Source of the DNA: Prevotellaceae bacterium UBA1746
GTDB lineage: Bacteria; Bacteroidota; Bacteroidia; Bacteroidales; Bacteroidaceae
Direction of reading: 5' to 3'
DNA length: 64,000 bases
Assembly (NCBI GenBank): GCA_002314875.1
Contig: DCHS01000030.1
Span: 23,882-87,881, forward strand
The position numbers and the translations under genes were made by a program. Shown here piece by piece: positions 45,101-53,079 of this stretch (position 1 is its first letter; every line of letters starts with the position of its first letter). The notes below the pieces were generated by a model, which was not told the origin of the DNA, searched no databases, and saw only the letters and a program-made list of their open reading frames with translations.

Positions 45101-45253
45101 TTCACCAGTGGCATCAACAACGGTACCCTTACAAGGACCGTTCTGCTGAACTACTGCATAGGTTTCACCCATTGCAGTATCTGCCATTGCATAACCTGTA
45201 GGAAGGCTCATCAACAGCAGCATCAAGCTAACTGACTTGAATCGTTTAAGCAT
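42179..45253 (-). CDS. susC: SusC-family TonB-dependent glycan transporter
   Basis: This 1024-residue outer-membrane protein has a signal peptide (MLLLMSLPTGYAMA). A carboxypeptidase-regulatory-like domain (CKGTVVDATGEPLTGASVVV, about 41-110) is followed by the TonB-linked plug (VVIGYGVAKKNDLSGSV, IRVRGGSSLSASNDPLIVID) and a 22-strand-type barrel ending RPFTVQLGLNINF with a terminal Phe. It imports malto-oligosaccharides, driven by TonB. No SusR or HTCS regulator is adjacent. Confidence 0.96.
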   Translation of the reverse strand: MLKRFKSVSLMLLLMSLPTGYAMADTAMGETYAVVQQNGPCKGTVVDATGEPLTGASVVVKGTTNGAMVDNDGNFVLTGVKPGATLRITFIGYDPQEVKWDGQPIFVTLEEMANNLGEAVVIGYGVAKKNDLSGSVVAIKPDEKNHGLITNAQDMIQGKIAGVSVISNSGAPGEGATIRVRGGSSLSASNDPLIVIDGLAMDNDSRKGSSNILSSINPQDIESFTVLKDASATAIYGSRGSNGVIIITTKKGRKDQKPHVSYSGTVGISTNLKQLDVMNADEYRSFIKSYYGEGSDAYALLGTSDTNWQNEIYQSALNHEHNLTLTGGFKNMPYRVSLGYLDQEGVLKTSDYERYTASVSLNPSFFEDHLNFNFNGRVMHSNTRWANTGAIGSAVRFDPTQPVYAKDDAKYAQSAADYNNFGGYYEWLTDGSSLKDNTWKYDYNSNTTANPVSQLMNTENTGKNNTFIGNAEMDYKFHGFEDLRFHVNGSVEYNKGRTENWSNPYSYVGAYYGWNEWNKETRYNMSYSAYLQYYKDFSDAHHFDIMGGYEWSHKHYQGDNYGYGLTPNTNNDASIRGLKVNTTGKPWEGESYLESVFGRANYILLDRYIFTATVRYDGSSRFSKGHKWGLFPSFAFAWRIKDENFLKNVDWVSELKLRLGYGETGQQDGISNYSYFASYNVNSVADSFYPAMGNGTIYRPDAYNKALTWETTTTYNVGLDFGIINNKLFGSVDAYLRKTTDLINTVYVAALSNFRNQVTGNIGDMENKGIEVALTYRPISNGDWFWEISANATYNLNEITKTAGGQIIKTGGISAGTGNTVQAHAEGHPKSSFYVYQQVYDQDGKALEGVYVDRNADGQITEADRYFYKSPDAPLQAGLSTKLQYKHWDLGLGLRGSWGNYVYNDTEAGFVNVYKTYDSSFGYTHNIINSAANLNWATYDNVVSDYFVQNGSFVKLDNITLGYSFDHFLHSGKYEGMNGRIYAAATNVACWSKYKGMDPEVSGGIDNNLYPRPFTVQLGLNINF

Positions 45254-45349
45254 ATTAATGAATTATTTAAGATATTGGATTGTGAAATATCACTTTGTAA
45301 GGCATTCCCTTAACACCGTTTCCAGCGCTAATGGCTTTTACCTATGAAA

Positions 45350-47521
45350 TCATTTGATTGAAATTGCGAAACCACCACCGGCACCTGCAACGAGCTTCTT
45401 CAATGTGCTCTTGCTGGTAACCTTCTTGGTCGTAATAACGTAACCTTCGGGATTGTTGTCCCATGCTGTACCCTTAGCATCGGCATAGATAGTTGCTGTA
45501 TAGGTCTTGCCAGGGGTAAGGAAGTCTAAATTAATATTAGAGGTGTGGCCACATTCTGCAGCAGTACATCCGATGAACCATTCATCAGCACCCTTTGCCT
45601 TACGAGCGGTAACGATGTACTGACCAGGTTCTGCTTCAAGATAGAGGCTCTTGTCCCAATCACAGGGAACATCCTTGATAAACTGGAAGGCATCCATCTT
45701 TTCCTGATAATGCTCGATGATATCAGCTGCCATCTGGAGCGGACTGTAGAGCGTTACGTAAAGAGCCAACTGGCGAGCAAGGGTTGAACGGACCTTGCTG
45801 GTGTTGCCTTCAGCCCATGTGCCGAGATCCATCACGAAAATACCAGGAGTATAATCCATCGGACCACCGATTGAACGGGTAAAGGGAAGAATCGTTGTGT
45901 GGTTTACGGGATTGCCGCCGAAGCTTTCGTACTCTGTACCACGAGCGCTTTCATTACCAATCCAGTTGGGATAGGTGCGGCAAATACCGGTCGGACGGGT
46001 TGCTTCGTGAGCATTGACCATAATCTTGTGGTCAGCAGCCTTCTTTATGCAATAGAGGTAATGATTGTTAAGTGGCTGGCTGTAATGGTGTTCACCATAA
46101 GGAACGATGTCACCGACATAACCGGACTTAACACTGGTGTACCCCCACTTATTCATGAAATCATATGCATCTTCCAAATGACGCTCATAATTTGTGGTGG
46201 AAGAACTTGTTTCATGGTGCATGATCATCTTCACGCCCTTACTCTTAGCATATTCACTGATTTCTTTTACATCAAAATCAGGATAAGGAGTTACGAAATC
46301 GAAAACGTAGTCTTTCTGATGTCCGAACCAGTCTTCCCAGCCTTCGTTCCAGCCTTCAACGAGAACGGCATCAAAGCCATTTTCTGCGGCGAAATCAATA
46401 TAATCTTTTACATGCTTGGTATTAGCACCGTGTTTTCCATTAGGCTTTGTCTTGGTGTAATCTGTAACACCGAGCTGAACTGAATTCAAATCGTCTGTGT
46501 AGGACCAAGTGCCTGCGCCTGTAATCATTTCCCACCAGACACCAACATATTTTGTAGGATGAATCCAACTTGTATCTTCAAGCTTACAGGGCTCATTCAA
46601 GTTGAGGGTGATACGGCTTGCAAGAATATCGGTAGCCTGCTCACCGACGATAACGGTTCTCCAGGGGGATGTTGAAGGAGTCTGGATGTGACCCTTATCA
46701 CCAGCTGCATCGGGAGTAAGATGACTTACGAAGGAGTTGTTTGTCTCGTCGTAGGTCAAATGCATGGTAGCATAGTTGATACATGCCGCTTCGTGGAGGT
46801 TGATATAGAGACCATCGTCGGTCTTCATCTGCAAAGAAGTCTGAACGGTTGTAGGACCAGCAGGAGTCTGACTGCTATTGGGAGCAATGGCATTTTTCAT
46901 GTTCTCACGGATCTCGCTCAAACGAGTTGTCTGCCATTCGTATTCCTGGGTATCATAGTCACCGGCAATCCACCAAGCGGTATGGTTTCCTGTCATAGCA
47001 AATTCACTCTTTTCTTCCTTAATCGTGAAATAGGTGAGATTCTTCTGATCAGGGAATTCATAACGGAAACCGAGGCCATCGTCGAAAAGACGGAAACGAA
47101 TGTCCATGCTACGGTCATTCTTGGCCTGATTCAAATGAACGAGGAGTTCATTGTAATGATTGCGGATACTACTCTCCTCTCCCCAGACAGGAGACCATGT
47201 TTCATCAAAACTGGAGGTCTCAACACTTGTGGTTGCAAAACCTGTCATCAAATCAGCCTTACGAACAATTTCATCGCTGGCAGCAACAGGCGTGTTCCAT
47301 TCGAAATCGGTCTTCTTGTTGGGATCGTCCATCTTCAACTGATAACCCAGATGAGAAGGAGCAACAACAGTCTTATCACCATAAGTCAAGGTGTAAGTGG
47401 GACAGCCTCCCTTATCAATCGAAAAGATAAGGTTAAGTTTTCCATTCGGTGAGGAAATCTTCTGCGCACCAGCGGTAAGAGCCGCAGCAAGCATTACAAC
47501 GCAAAAAACAGCTTTCTTCAT
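45350..47521 (-). CDS. susB: GH97 alpha-glucosidase (SusB-like)
   Basis: This 723-residue enzyme has a type I signal peptide (VVMLAAALTAGAQ). Three glutamates, E437 (MHHETS), E506 (NAHEATRPTG) and E530 (RGTEYE), have exactly the spacing of SusB E439, E508 and E532 as I remember them, so an inverting, calcium-dependent alpha-glucosidase is expected. It would release glucose from oligosaccharides in the periplasm. The ATG at 47521 was chosen over an in-frame ATG 23 codons upstream because it begins the signal peptide. It is the first gene of the sus locus, 96 bp before susC. Confidence 0.93.
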   Translation of the reverse strand: MKKAVFCVVMLAAALTAGAQKISSPNGKLNLIFSIDKGGCPTYTLTYGDKTVVAPSHLGYQLKMDDPNKKTDFEWNTPVAASDEIVRKADLMTGFATTSVETSSFDETWSPVWGEESSIRNHYNELLVHLNQAKNDRSMDIRFRLFDDGLGFRYEFPDQKNLTYFTIKEEKSEFAMTGNHTAWWIAGDYDTQEYEWQTTRLSEIRENMKNAIAPNSSQTPAGPTTVQTSLQMKTDDGLYINLHEAACINYATMHLTYDETNNSFVSHLTPDAAGDKGHIQTPSTSPWRTVIVGEQATDILASRITLNLNEPCKLEDTSWIHPTKYVGVWWEMITGAGTWSYTDDLNSVQLGVTDYTKTKPNGKHGANTKHVKDYIDFAAENGFDAVLVEGWNEGWEDWFGHQKDYVFDFVTPYPDFDVKEISEYAKSKGVKMIMHHETSSSTTNYERHLEDAYDFMNKWGYTSVKSGYVGDIVPYGEHHYSQPLNNHYLYCIKKAADHKIMVNAHEATRPTGICRTYPNWIGNESARGTEYESFGGNPVNHTTILPFTRSIGGPMDYTPGIFVMDLGTWAEGNTSKVRSTLARQLALYVTLYSPLQMAADIIEHYQEKMDAFQFIKDVPCDWDKSLYLEAEPGQYIVTARKAKGADEWFIGCTAAECGHTSNINLDFLTPGKTYTATIYADAKGTAWDNNPEGYVITTKKVTSKSTLKKLVAGAGGGFAISIK

Positions 47522-47898
47522 ACTATCAGATTTCTTTGCAGAAATGATTATTATTTTGTTTAATAAAAATTCTCTAAAAGTAATTCTCATTTGTTTGAGA
47601 TATTCTATTTCAAAACCAAACCGTAAAGTCGGTTTTTCAAAATCGACGGCAAAAGTACGAAAAAAATCTTATACGCGCGTACATTTATATAAAAATATAG
47701 ATAATCAAACCGGATTTACCTATTTATATCGTTATAATTCAGGATTTTAACAAATTTTGAGAACGAAGAAAATATAAAAGGAAACAAAAGTACTAAAAAG
47801 CGGAAAAGGGCGGATTCATCGAAGTTTTAGGATTTTTAGCGTCCCAGGAAAGAATGATTAGAAGAGTCATAAACTCTATATCTATGAAGCAAAAGAAA
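47522..47898. other. Upstream regulatory region of the sus locus
   Basis: No gene is seen. On the minus strand there is a -7 box at 47650-47657, a leader of about 120 nt with AAACCG/CGGTTT (47618-47623 with 47630-47635) and a CTCA/TGAG hairpin near 47587-47600, and A/T-rich DNA up to the palindromic repeats. Confidence 0.55.
47650..47657 (-). promoter_or_regulatory. -7 promoter box of the sus locus
   Basis: The minus strand reads TACTTTTG followed by C, matching TAnnTTTG, 128 bp upstream of the GH97 start. No TTTG is found at the ideal -33 spacing, which would suit a promoter needing an activator. Confidence 0.5.
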
Positions 47899-47986
47899 AT
47901 TCGTCGTAGGACGTCAGAACATTCGTCCGCGGACGACAGAATATTCGTCGTAGGGCGAATGTATATTCGTCCGCGGACGAATTAAT
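47899..47986. repeat. Duplicated 44-bp unit with ATTCGTC palindromes
   Basis: Two adjacent 44-bp units (47899-47942 and 47943-47986) share ATTCGTCGTAGG at their start and ATTCGTCCGCGGACGA at offset 22, both at exact 44-bp spacing. The second unit completes a perfect 18-bp palindrome (47965-47982), and 47943-47960 is a near palindrome. There are thus four ATTCGTC-led dyads about 22 bp apart, close to two helical turns. They lie between the acyl-CoA dehydrogenase terminator and the sus promoter. Confidence 0.85.
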
Positions 47987-48012
47987 AATACCTCCTTTAA
48001 CGCACAAAAAAA

Positions 48013-48054
48013 AGAGGGCGTATCTTCAACCAAACGGTCAAGGATACGCCCTCT
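48013..48054 (-). terminator. Terminator of the acyl-CoA dehydrogenase operon
   Basis: This is a perfect 12-bp stem (48013-48024 with 48043-48054) with an 18-nt loop. On the minus strand the stem is followed by a run of about nine T. It closes the nagA/etf/acyl-CoA dehydrogenase group. Confidence 0.9.
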
Positions 48055-48104
48055 GTATCGAGGAAAACTCTACCGCATAAGCAGTAGAATAAATAAAAAG
48101 CAGA

Positions 48105-49826
48105 TTACTTTCTATAATCAGCGAGTGACTCAGGAGTGAGGTACATTACCATGCTGTAGTGCTTGATGAATTCTGCTTCTGCATAGTTCATAAATACACG
48201 AGCACTCTTTTCGAAGAGTTCAGGCTGCTGGGTAGCGTTGTACTGAATAAGGTGACCCATGATGCTGTAAGCAGCCATTTCATAAAGGTGACGAGCACAG
48301 ATATCAAGGAATTCCTGATCGCCGGCTTCCTTAACACGGGCAGTAGCTTCTTCAAGCTTGTCAGCCATCAAAATGCTACGCTGCTGGAGAGGCTTCATAG
48401 CTTCGCTTACTTCCTGCTTCTCGAAATCGCGGCACTGAGCAACGTAAGAGCCATTGGTAACATAGCGAATACCTGCAACTACCTGGAGCTGGGTAGTACC
48501 TTCGTAAATGCTGGTAATACGTGCATCACGATAGTAACGCTGACAAGCATATTCCATCATAAAGCCGGAACCACCGTGAATCTGAATACAATCGTAAGCA
48601 TTCTGATTACAGAATTCTGAATTCATACCCTTAGCCAGAGGAGTGAGAGAATCTGCAAGTTTAGCGTACTTCTTCTGCTCTTCACGTTCTTCTGCAGTGA
48701 GTTTCTCGCCGTTAGCCTTACGCTCACGCTCGATATCGTCAAGAGCCTTATAGATGTCTACGTAACGCGCAGTCTGATAGAGAAGTGCACGACCAGCATC
48801 AAGCTTTGCCTTCATTACACTCAGCATATCGTAAACAGCGGGGAAATTGATGATCGCCTTACCAAACTGCTCACGATCCTTAGCGTATGCAATCGCTTCA
48901 TCATAGCAAGCCTGACTGATACCAACACTCTGAGCAGCAATACCAAGACGAGCGCCGTTCATCAAAGCCATAACGTATTTGATAAGACCCATACGAGTAG
49001 AACCAACGAGTTCTGCCTTTGCATTCTTATAGGTCAATTCGCAGGTGGGGCTACCATGAATACCGAGTTTGTTCTCAATACGGCGCACATTAACGCCACC
49101 CTGGCGCTTGTCATAAATAAACATGGAGAGACCACGACCATCCTTGGTTCCTTCTTCGGAACGAGCAAGAACGAGGTGCTGATCAGCGTCACCATTGGTA
49201 ATGAAACGCTTAACACCGTTAAGTAACCAGCAACCTTCTTCTTCAGAATAAGTTGCCTTAAGCATAACGTGCTGAAGGTCTGAACCTGCGTCGGGTTCAG
49301 TCAAGTCCATACTCATGGTTTCACCCTTACAGATGCGGGGGATGAAACGCTGATGCTGATCTTCGCTACCGAATTCGTAGAGGGTTTCAACACAGTCCTG
49401 AAGGCTCCAGATGTTACCGAAACCTGCATCCTTGTGAGCAACAATTTCAGCACACATTGTGTACGGAGTAATCGGGAAATTGAGACCTTCGTACTTGCGG
49501 GGCATGGTCATACCATTCATACCAGCCTGTACCATAGCCTTGAGGTTTGCCTCAGTACCGCTTGCATAGCGAACGCGATGGCCTTCATGATGAGGACCTT
49601 CCTGGTCAACACCTTCTGCATTGTCTGCAATGGTAGTAGCAGTAATATCACCTACGATATCAAGAACACGGTCGTAGGAATCCATAGCATCCTCGAAATT
49701 CTCGGGAGCATAGTCGTAATTATCCTTATCGCGGTAGTTGCGCTCCTTAAGCTCAACGATACGCTCCATAAGGGGATGATTGAGCTCAAAACGGAGCTCG
49801 GCTCTATCTGAATAACAATTAGCCAT
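48105..49826 (-). CDS. Acyl-CoA dehydrogenase with C-terminal extension
   Basis: This 573-residue flavoenzyme oxidises, or in reverse forms, acyl-CoA. Motifs are MDLTEPDAGSD (FAD and substrate), NGVKRFITNGD, CIQIHGGSGFMMEYACQRYYRDARI and SIYEGTTQLQ, where E442 occupies the usual catalytic-base position. It is longer than classic 380-residue enzymes, with an N-terminal extension, an acidic/Lys-rich insert (about 345-375) and a helical C-terminal domain of some 110 residues. EtfA/EtfB lie directly upstream, so they are its redox partners. Confidence 0.92.
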   Translation of the reverse strand: MANCYSDRAELRFELNHPLMERIVELKERNYRDKDNYDYAPENFEDAMDSYDRVLDIVGDITATTIADNAEGVDQEGPHHEGHRVRYASGTEANLKAMVQAGMNGMTMPRKYEGLNFPITPYTMCAEIVAHKDAGFGNIWSLQDCVETLYEFGSEDQHQRFIPRICKGETMSMDLTEPDAGSDLQHVMLKATYSEEEGCWLLNGVKRFITNGDADQHLVLARSEEGTKDGRGLSMFIYDKRQGGVNVRRIENKLGIHGSPTCELTYKNAKAELVGSTRMGLIKYVMALMNGARLGIAAQSVGISQACYDEAIAYAKDREQFGKAIINFPAVYDMLSVMKAKLDAGRALLYQTARYVDIYKALDDIERERKANGEKLTAEEREEQKKYAKLADSLTPLAKGMNSEFCNQNAYDCIQIHGGSGFMMEYACQRYYRDARITSIYEGTTQLQVVAGIRYVTNGSYVAQCRDFEKQEVSEAMKPLQQRSILMADKLEEATARVKEAGDQEFLDICARHLYEMAAYSIMGHLIQYNATQQPELFEKSARVFMNYAEAEFIKHYSMVMYLTPESLADYRK

Positions 49827-49829
49827 ATC

Positions 49830-50852
49830 TTATTTCGAGTTTTGCTTGTAATACTTAATCATCTTGGGAACAACTTCCTCAACGGAACCGGTGATAACAT
49901 AGTCCGCCAGCTGGTTGATGGGAGCATTGGGATCGGTATTAATAGAGATAACGATACCGCTTTCCTTCATACCTGCGACATGCTGGATAGCACCGCTAAT
50001 ACCACAAGCAATGTAAACCTTAGGTCTAACAGTTACACCTGTCTGACCAATCTGGAGATCGTGCTCGCAGAAACCAGCATCAACAGCGGCACGGCTAGCA
50101 CCAACTTCACCGTGAAGTTCCTTTGCCAACTTGCGGAGAAGATCAAAACCTTCCTTAGAACCAACACCATAACCACCTGCAACAACGATGGGAGCACCCT
50201 TCAAGTTGTTCTTGGCCTTTTCAACATGGCGTTCGAGAACCTTTACAACAAAATCGGTTTCAGGAACATACTTTGCAACATCTTCGTAAACAACTTCACC
50301 CTTGTATTCGGGATCAAGAATTTCGGCCTTCATTACGCCAGAACGAACGGTTGCCATCTGGGGACGATGTTCGGGATTTACGATGGTTGCGACAATATTA
50401 CCACCAAATGCAGGACGAATCTGGTAAAGAAGATTCTCATAAACCTTTCCAGCTCGCTTGTCTTCGTAAGAACCGATTTCGAGTGCGGTACAGTCAGCAG
50501 TAAGACCACTCATGTGAGCAGAACTTACGCGAGGACCGAGATCGCGACCGATTACGGTAGCACCCATAAGGCAAATCTGGGGCTTTTCTTCTTCGAAAAG
50601 CTTTACAAGAATGCTGGTGTGTGGCTTTGAAGTATAGGGATAAAGACCTTCAGCGTCGAAAACATGGAGTTTATCAACACCATAAGGAAGAATCTGCTTT
50701 TCTACTTCGCCTTTGATACCGGTACCAGCAACGACAGCTTCGAGCTGAACACCAAGTTCATTAGCGAGTTTACGACCTTTCGTCAGGAGTTCAAAACTTA
50801 CCTCCTCAACAGTCGTCTTATCAATTTCGCAATATACAAATACGTTATTCAT
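49830..50852 (-). CDS. etfA: Electron transfer flavoprotein alpha subunit
   Basis: This 340-residue subunit has the FAD-binding C-terminal motif (VVAGGYGVGSKEGFDLLRKLA, GASRAAVDAGF, GQTGVTVRPKVYIACGISGAIQH, SINTDPNAPI) and an N-terminal Rossmann-like domain. The ATG at 50852 was chosen over a TTG three codons upstream that would overlap etfB. It pairs with EtfB and passes electrons between acyl-CoA dehydrogenase and other carriers. Whether the pair bifurcates electrons is not decided by sequence here. Confidence 0.94.
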   Translation of the reverse strand: MNNVFVYCEIDKTTVEEVSFELLTKGRKLANELGVQLEAVVAGTGIKGEVEKQILPYGVDKLHVFDAEGLYPYTSKPHTSILVKLFEEEKPQICLMGATVIGRDLGPRVSSAHMSGLTADCTALEIGSYEDKRAGKVYENLLYQIRPAFGGNIVATIVNPEHRPQMATVRSGVMKAEILDPEYKGEVVYEDVAKYVPETDFVVKVLERHVEKAKNNLKGAPIVVAGGYGVGSKEGFDLLRKLAKELHGEVGASRAAVDAGFCEHDLQIGQTGVTVRPKVYIACGISGAIQHVAGMKESGIVISINTDPNAPINQLADYVITGSVEEVVPKMIKYYKQNSK

Positions 50853-50853
50853 A

Positions 50854-51699
50854 TTATCCAATGGTATGGCTATCGAGGAGTTCTACAATAAGTGATTCAA
50901 TATCGGTGTCAGAACCCGTCAACTGCTTGCTTTCCTTAGCCTTGAAGACGATATTCTGAACAGCCTTTACTTTGGTGGGAGAACCAGCAAGACCGCACTG
51001 TTGAAGATCAGCATCCACATCGGCAGCCCCCCACTGGGTGATTTCAATCTTGGCATTTTCCTTCCCTTCAGAGGGAGCGGCAGCCTTCTTGAATTTCATT
51101 ACGCGCTTAGCGTTCTGAGGACGACAGGGAGCAGCGCTACCGGTAATGGTGAGAAGACAGGGAAGCGGAGCCTCTACAACTTCAACACCACCATCAATAC
51201 GACGGGTAACGGTTACCTTGCGACATTCTTCACAAAGTTTATCAATGCTTTCAACGTAAGTAACCTGATCGATATCAAGTTTCTGGGCAACCTGAGGACC
51301 TACCTGAGCGGTATCACCGTCGATAGCCTGGCGACCACCAATAATGATGTCGGGCATGCCAATCTTGCGGATAGCCATAGAAATTGCATAGCTGGTAGCG
51401 AGGGTATCAGCACCACCGAGAGCACGGTCTGTCAAAAGAACGGCATCGTCAGCACCACGATAGAGAGCATCGCGGAGAATGTCAGCTGCCTTGGGGAGAC
51501 CCATGGTAACAACGGTGATCGTTGAACCGGGAAATTGATCTTTCAGTCGAAGAGCCTGCTCGAGGGCGTTCAAATCCTCGGGATTGAAAATGGCAGGCAG
51601 AGCGCTACGGTTAACGGTTCCCTCGGGTGTCATTGCATCGGGACCAACATTGCGCGTGTCAGGTACTTGCTTTGCAAGCACAACGATTTTTAGACTCAT
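50854..51699 (-). CDS. etfB: Electron transfer flavoprotein beta subunit
   Basis: This 281-residue subunit begins MSLKIVVLAKQVPDTRNVGP, the family N-terminus, with ALEQALRLKD, DIIIGGRQAIDGDTAQVGPQVAQ and LPCLLTITGSAAPCRPQNAKRVMKFKKA. It binds the second flavin or AMP. The stop is one base before the etfA start, so the subunits are translated in tandem. A 39-bp gap separates it from nagA upstream. Confidence 0.95.
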   Translation of the reverse strand: MSLKIVVLAKQVPDTRNVGPDAMTPEGTVNRSALPAIFNPEDLNALEQALRLKDQFPGSTITVVTMGLPKAADILRDALYRGADDAVLLTDRALGGADTLATSYAISMAIRKIGMPDIIIGGRQAIDGDTAQVGPQVAQKLDIDQVTYVESIDKLCEECRKVTVTRRIDGGVEVVEAPLPCLLTITGSAAPCRPQNAKRVMKFKKAAAPSEGKENAKIEITQWGAADVDADLQQCGLAGSPTKVKAVQNIVFKAKESKQLTGSDTDIESLIVELLDSHTIG

Positions 51700-51738
51700 A
51701 TTATATATAATTAAATTTTCTCTTCAAAAAACAGAGCA

Positions 51739-52890
51739 TTAGAGATCACAGCGAACGACATTACCGTACTGCATCACGAATTTCAACTGCTGTTCTCCGT
51801 CAAACATGATGATATCAGCGTCGTAACCCTTCTTGAGGTAACCCTTGCGGTCATCAATATGCATGATGCGTGCAGGGGTTTCGCTAATCATGCGGCAAGC
51901 ATCCGCCATAGAGAACCCTGCCATTTGAACAGCGGTACGTACAAGACGATCCATAGTTGCGATGGAACCGGCAAGCGCACTGCGGTCTGCCAACTTGCAA
52001 ACGCCGTCTTCGATAATTTCGTTATCGTTGAAAGTACGGGTAGCATCACTACCAGCAACAGCGAGCGAGTCGGTGCAGAAACACATGTGTTCAACACCCT
52101 TTGAGTTGTAAATCTGGCGCATTACAACAGGGGGTACATGAATACCATCGGCAATAACTTCTACGGTAAAATCGGGAATTGCATAAACAGCTTCAACACA
52201 ACCGGCAACCTTATATTCACGGTTCTTGTGAAGACTACTCATTGCATTGGTAAAATGGGTTGCATGCTTGCAACCAACGGAATAAGCCATGAAAACATCA
52301 TCGGGCTCAGCAGCGGTATGGCCTACAGCGGTCACACAGCCTGCAGCATGGCAAGCTTCGATGAATTCCTTTGCTCCGGGCAATTCGGGAGCAATATCCC
52401 AACGCTTGATAACGCCAGTAGCAAGGTAGCGGTCATAAACCTCCTTAACGGGGGGCGTGATCAGTTTGGGATTCTGAGCACCAGCCATCTTGTTGGAGAA
52501 GTAAGGACCTTCCAAATGGAGACCCATAACGGGACTGCCTTCTTCTGCCATCAACTTCTTCGTCACTTCGATACTGGCTTCATACATTTCGTTTGTTGAA
52601 CAGCTCATCGTAGGGAAAATGGCTGTCGTTCCAAACTGCATGTGGGTAGCTACAGCACCACGGAAAGCATCTTCTGTTCCTTCCATAAAGTCACGGCCAC
52701 CAGCGCCGTGAGAATGGATTTCGATACCACCGGGAACGATATCGCATCCCTTTGCATCAATTATCTCTGCACCTTCAATGTGAAAGTCAGTATTCGCAAC
52801 TTCAAGAATCTTGCCGTCTTTAACAACGACACTGCCGCCTTCCAACCAACCCTGAGGGGTAAGGATACGGCCATTGACGATTTGCTTCAT
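51739..52890 (-). CDS. nagA: N-acetylglucosamine-6-phosphate deacetylase
   Basis: This 383-residue amidohydrolase removes acetyl from GlcNAc-6-P in amino-sugar recycling. Motifs are GGIEIHSHGAGGRD (metal His residues), HLEGPYFS, VGHTAAEPD, ATHFTNAMSSLH, DGIHVPP and the catalytic Asp in CTDSLAVAGSD. The ATG at 52890 (MKQIVNGRILTPQGW) was chosen over an in-frame start 14 codons upstream that overlaps the promoter box. It is likely the first gene of a nagA-etfB-etfA-acyl-CoA dehydrogenase transcript. Confidence 0.94.
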   Translation of the reverse strand: MKQIVNGRILTPQGWLEGGSVVVKDGKILEVANTDFHIEGAEIIDAKGCDIVPGGIEIHSHGAGGRDFMEGTEDAFRGAVATHMQFGTTAIFPTMSCSTNEMYEASIEVTKKLMAEEGSPVMGLHLEGPYFSNKMAGAQNPKLITPPVKEVYDRYLATGVIKRWDIAPELPGAKEFIEACHAAGCVTAVGHTAAEPDDVFMAYSVGCKHATHFTNAMSSLHKNREYKVAGCVEAVYAIPDFTVEVIADGIHVPPVVMRQIYNSKGVEHMCFCTDSLAVAGSDATRTFNDNEIIEDGVCKLADRSALAGSIATMDRLVRTAVQMAGFSMADACRMISETPARIMHIDDRKGYLKKGYDADIIMFDGEQQLKFVMQYGNVVRCDL

Positions 52891-52929
52891 GATTATAGTG
52901 TTTTTAGGTTTTTCTTTGAAAAAGCGCAG

Positions 52930-52937
52930 CAAAATTA
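52930..52937 (-). promoter_or_regulatory. -7 promoter box for nagA
   Basis: The minus strand reads TAATTTTG followed by C, 39 bp upstream of the nagA ATG and overlapping the longer in-frame start. A TTTG lies 26 bp further upstream, wider than usual. Confidence 0.5.
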
Positions 52938-53079
52938 CAACAAATTTTCAAAAAACACATCATCAAACACAATAAAACGCACAAAAAGTAGTTTAAACTT
53001 ACGTATGTCGACACAAAAAATGCTTTTTTGGCACTTAGATAGGGCAAAATCGGCGAAAATTTGCACACATTATAAAATT

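Noticed and set aside
52642..53079. 146-residue extension of the PorE-like protein
   Set aside because: It lies antisense to nagA and across the divergent promoter region, and it would bury the lipoprotein signal.
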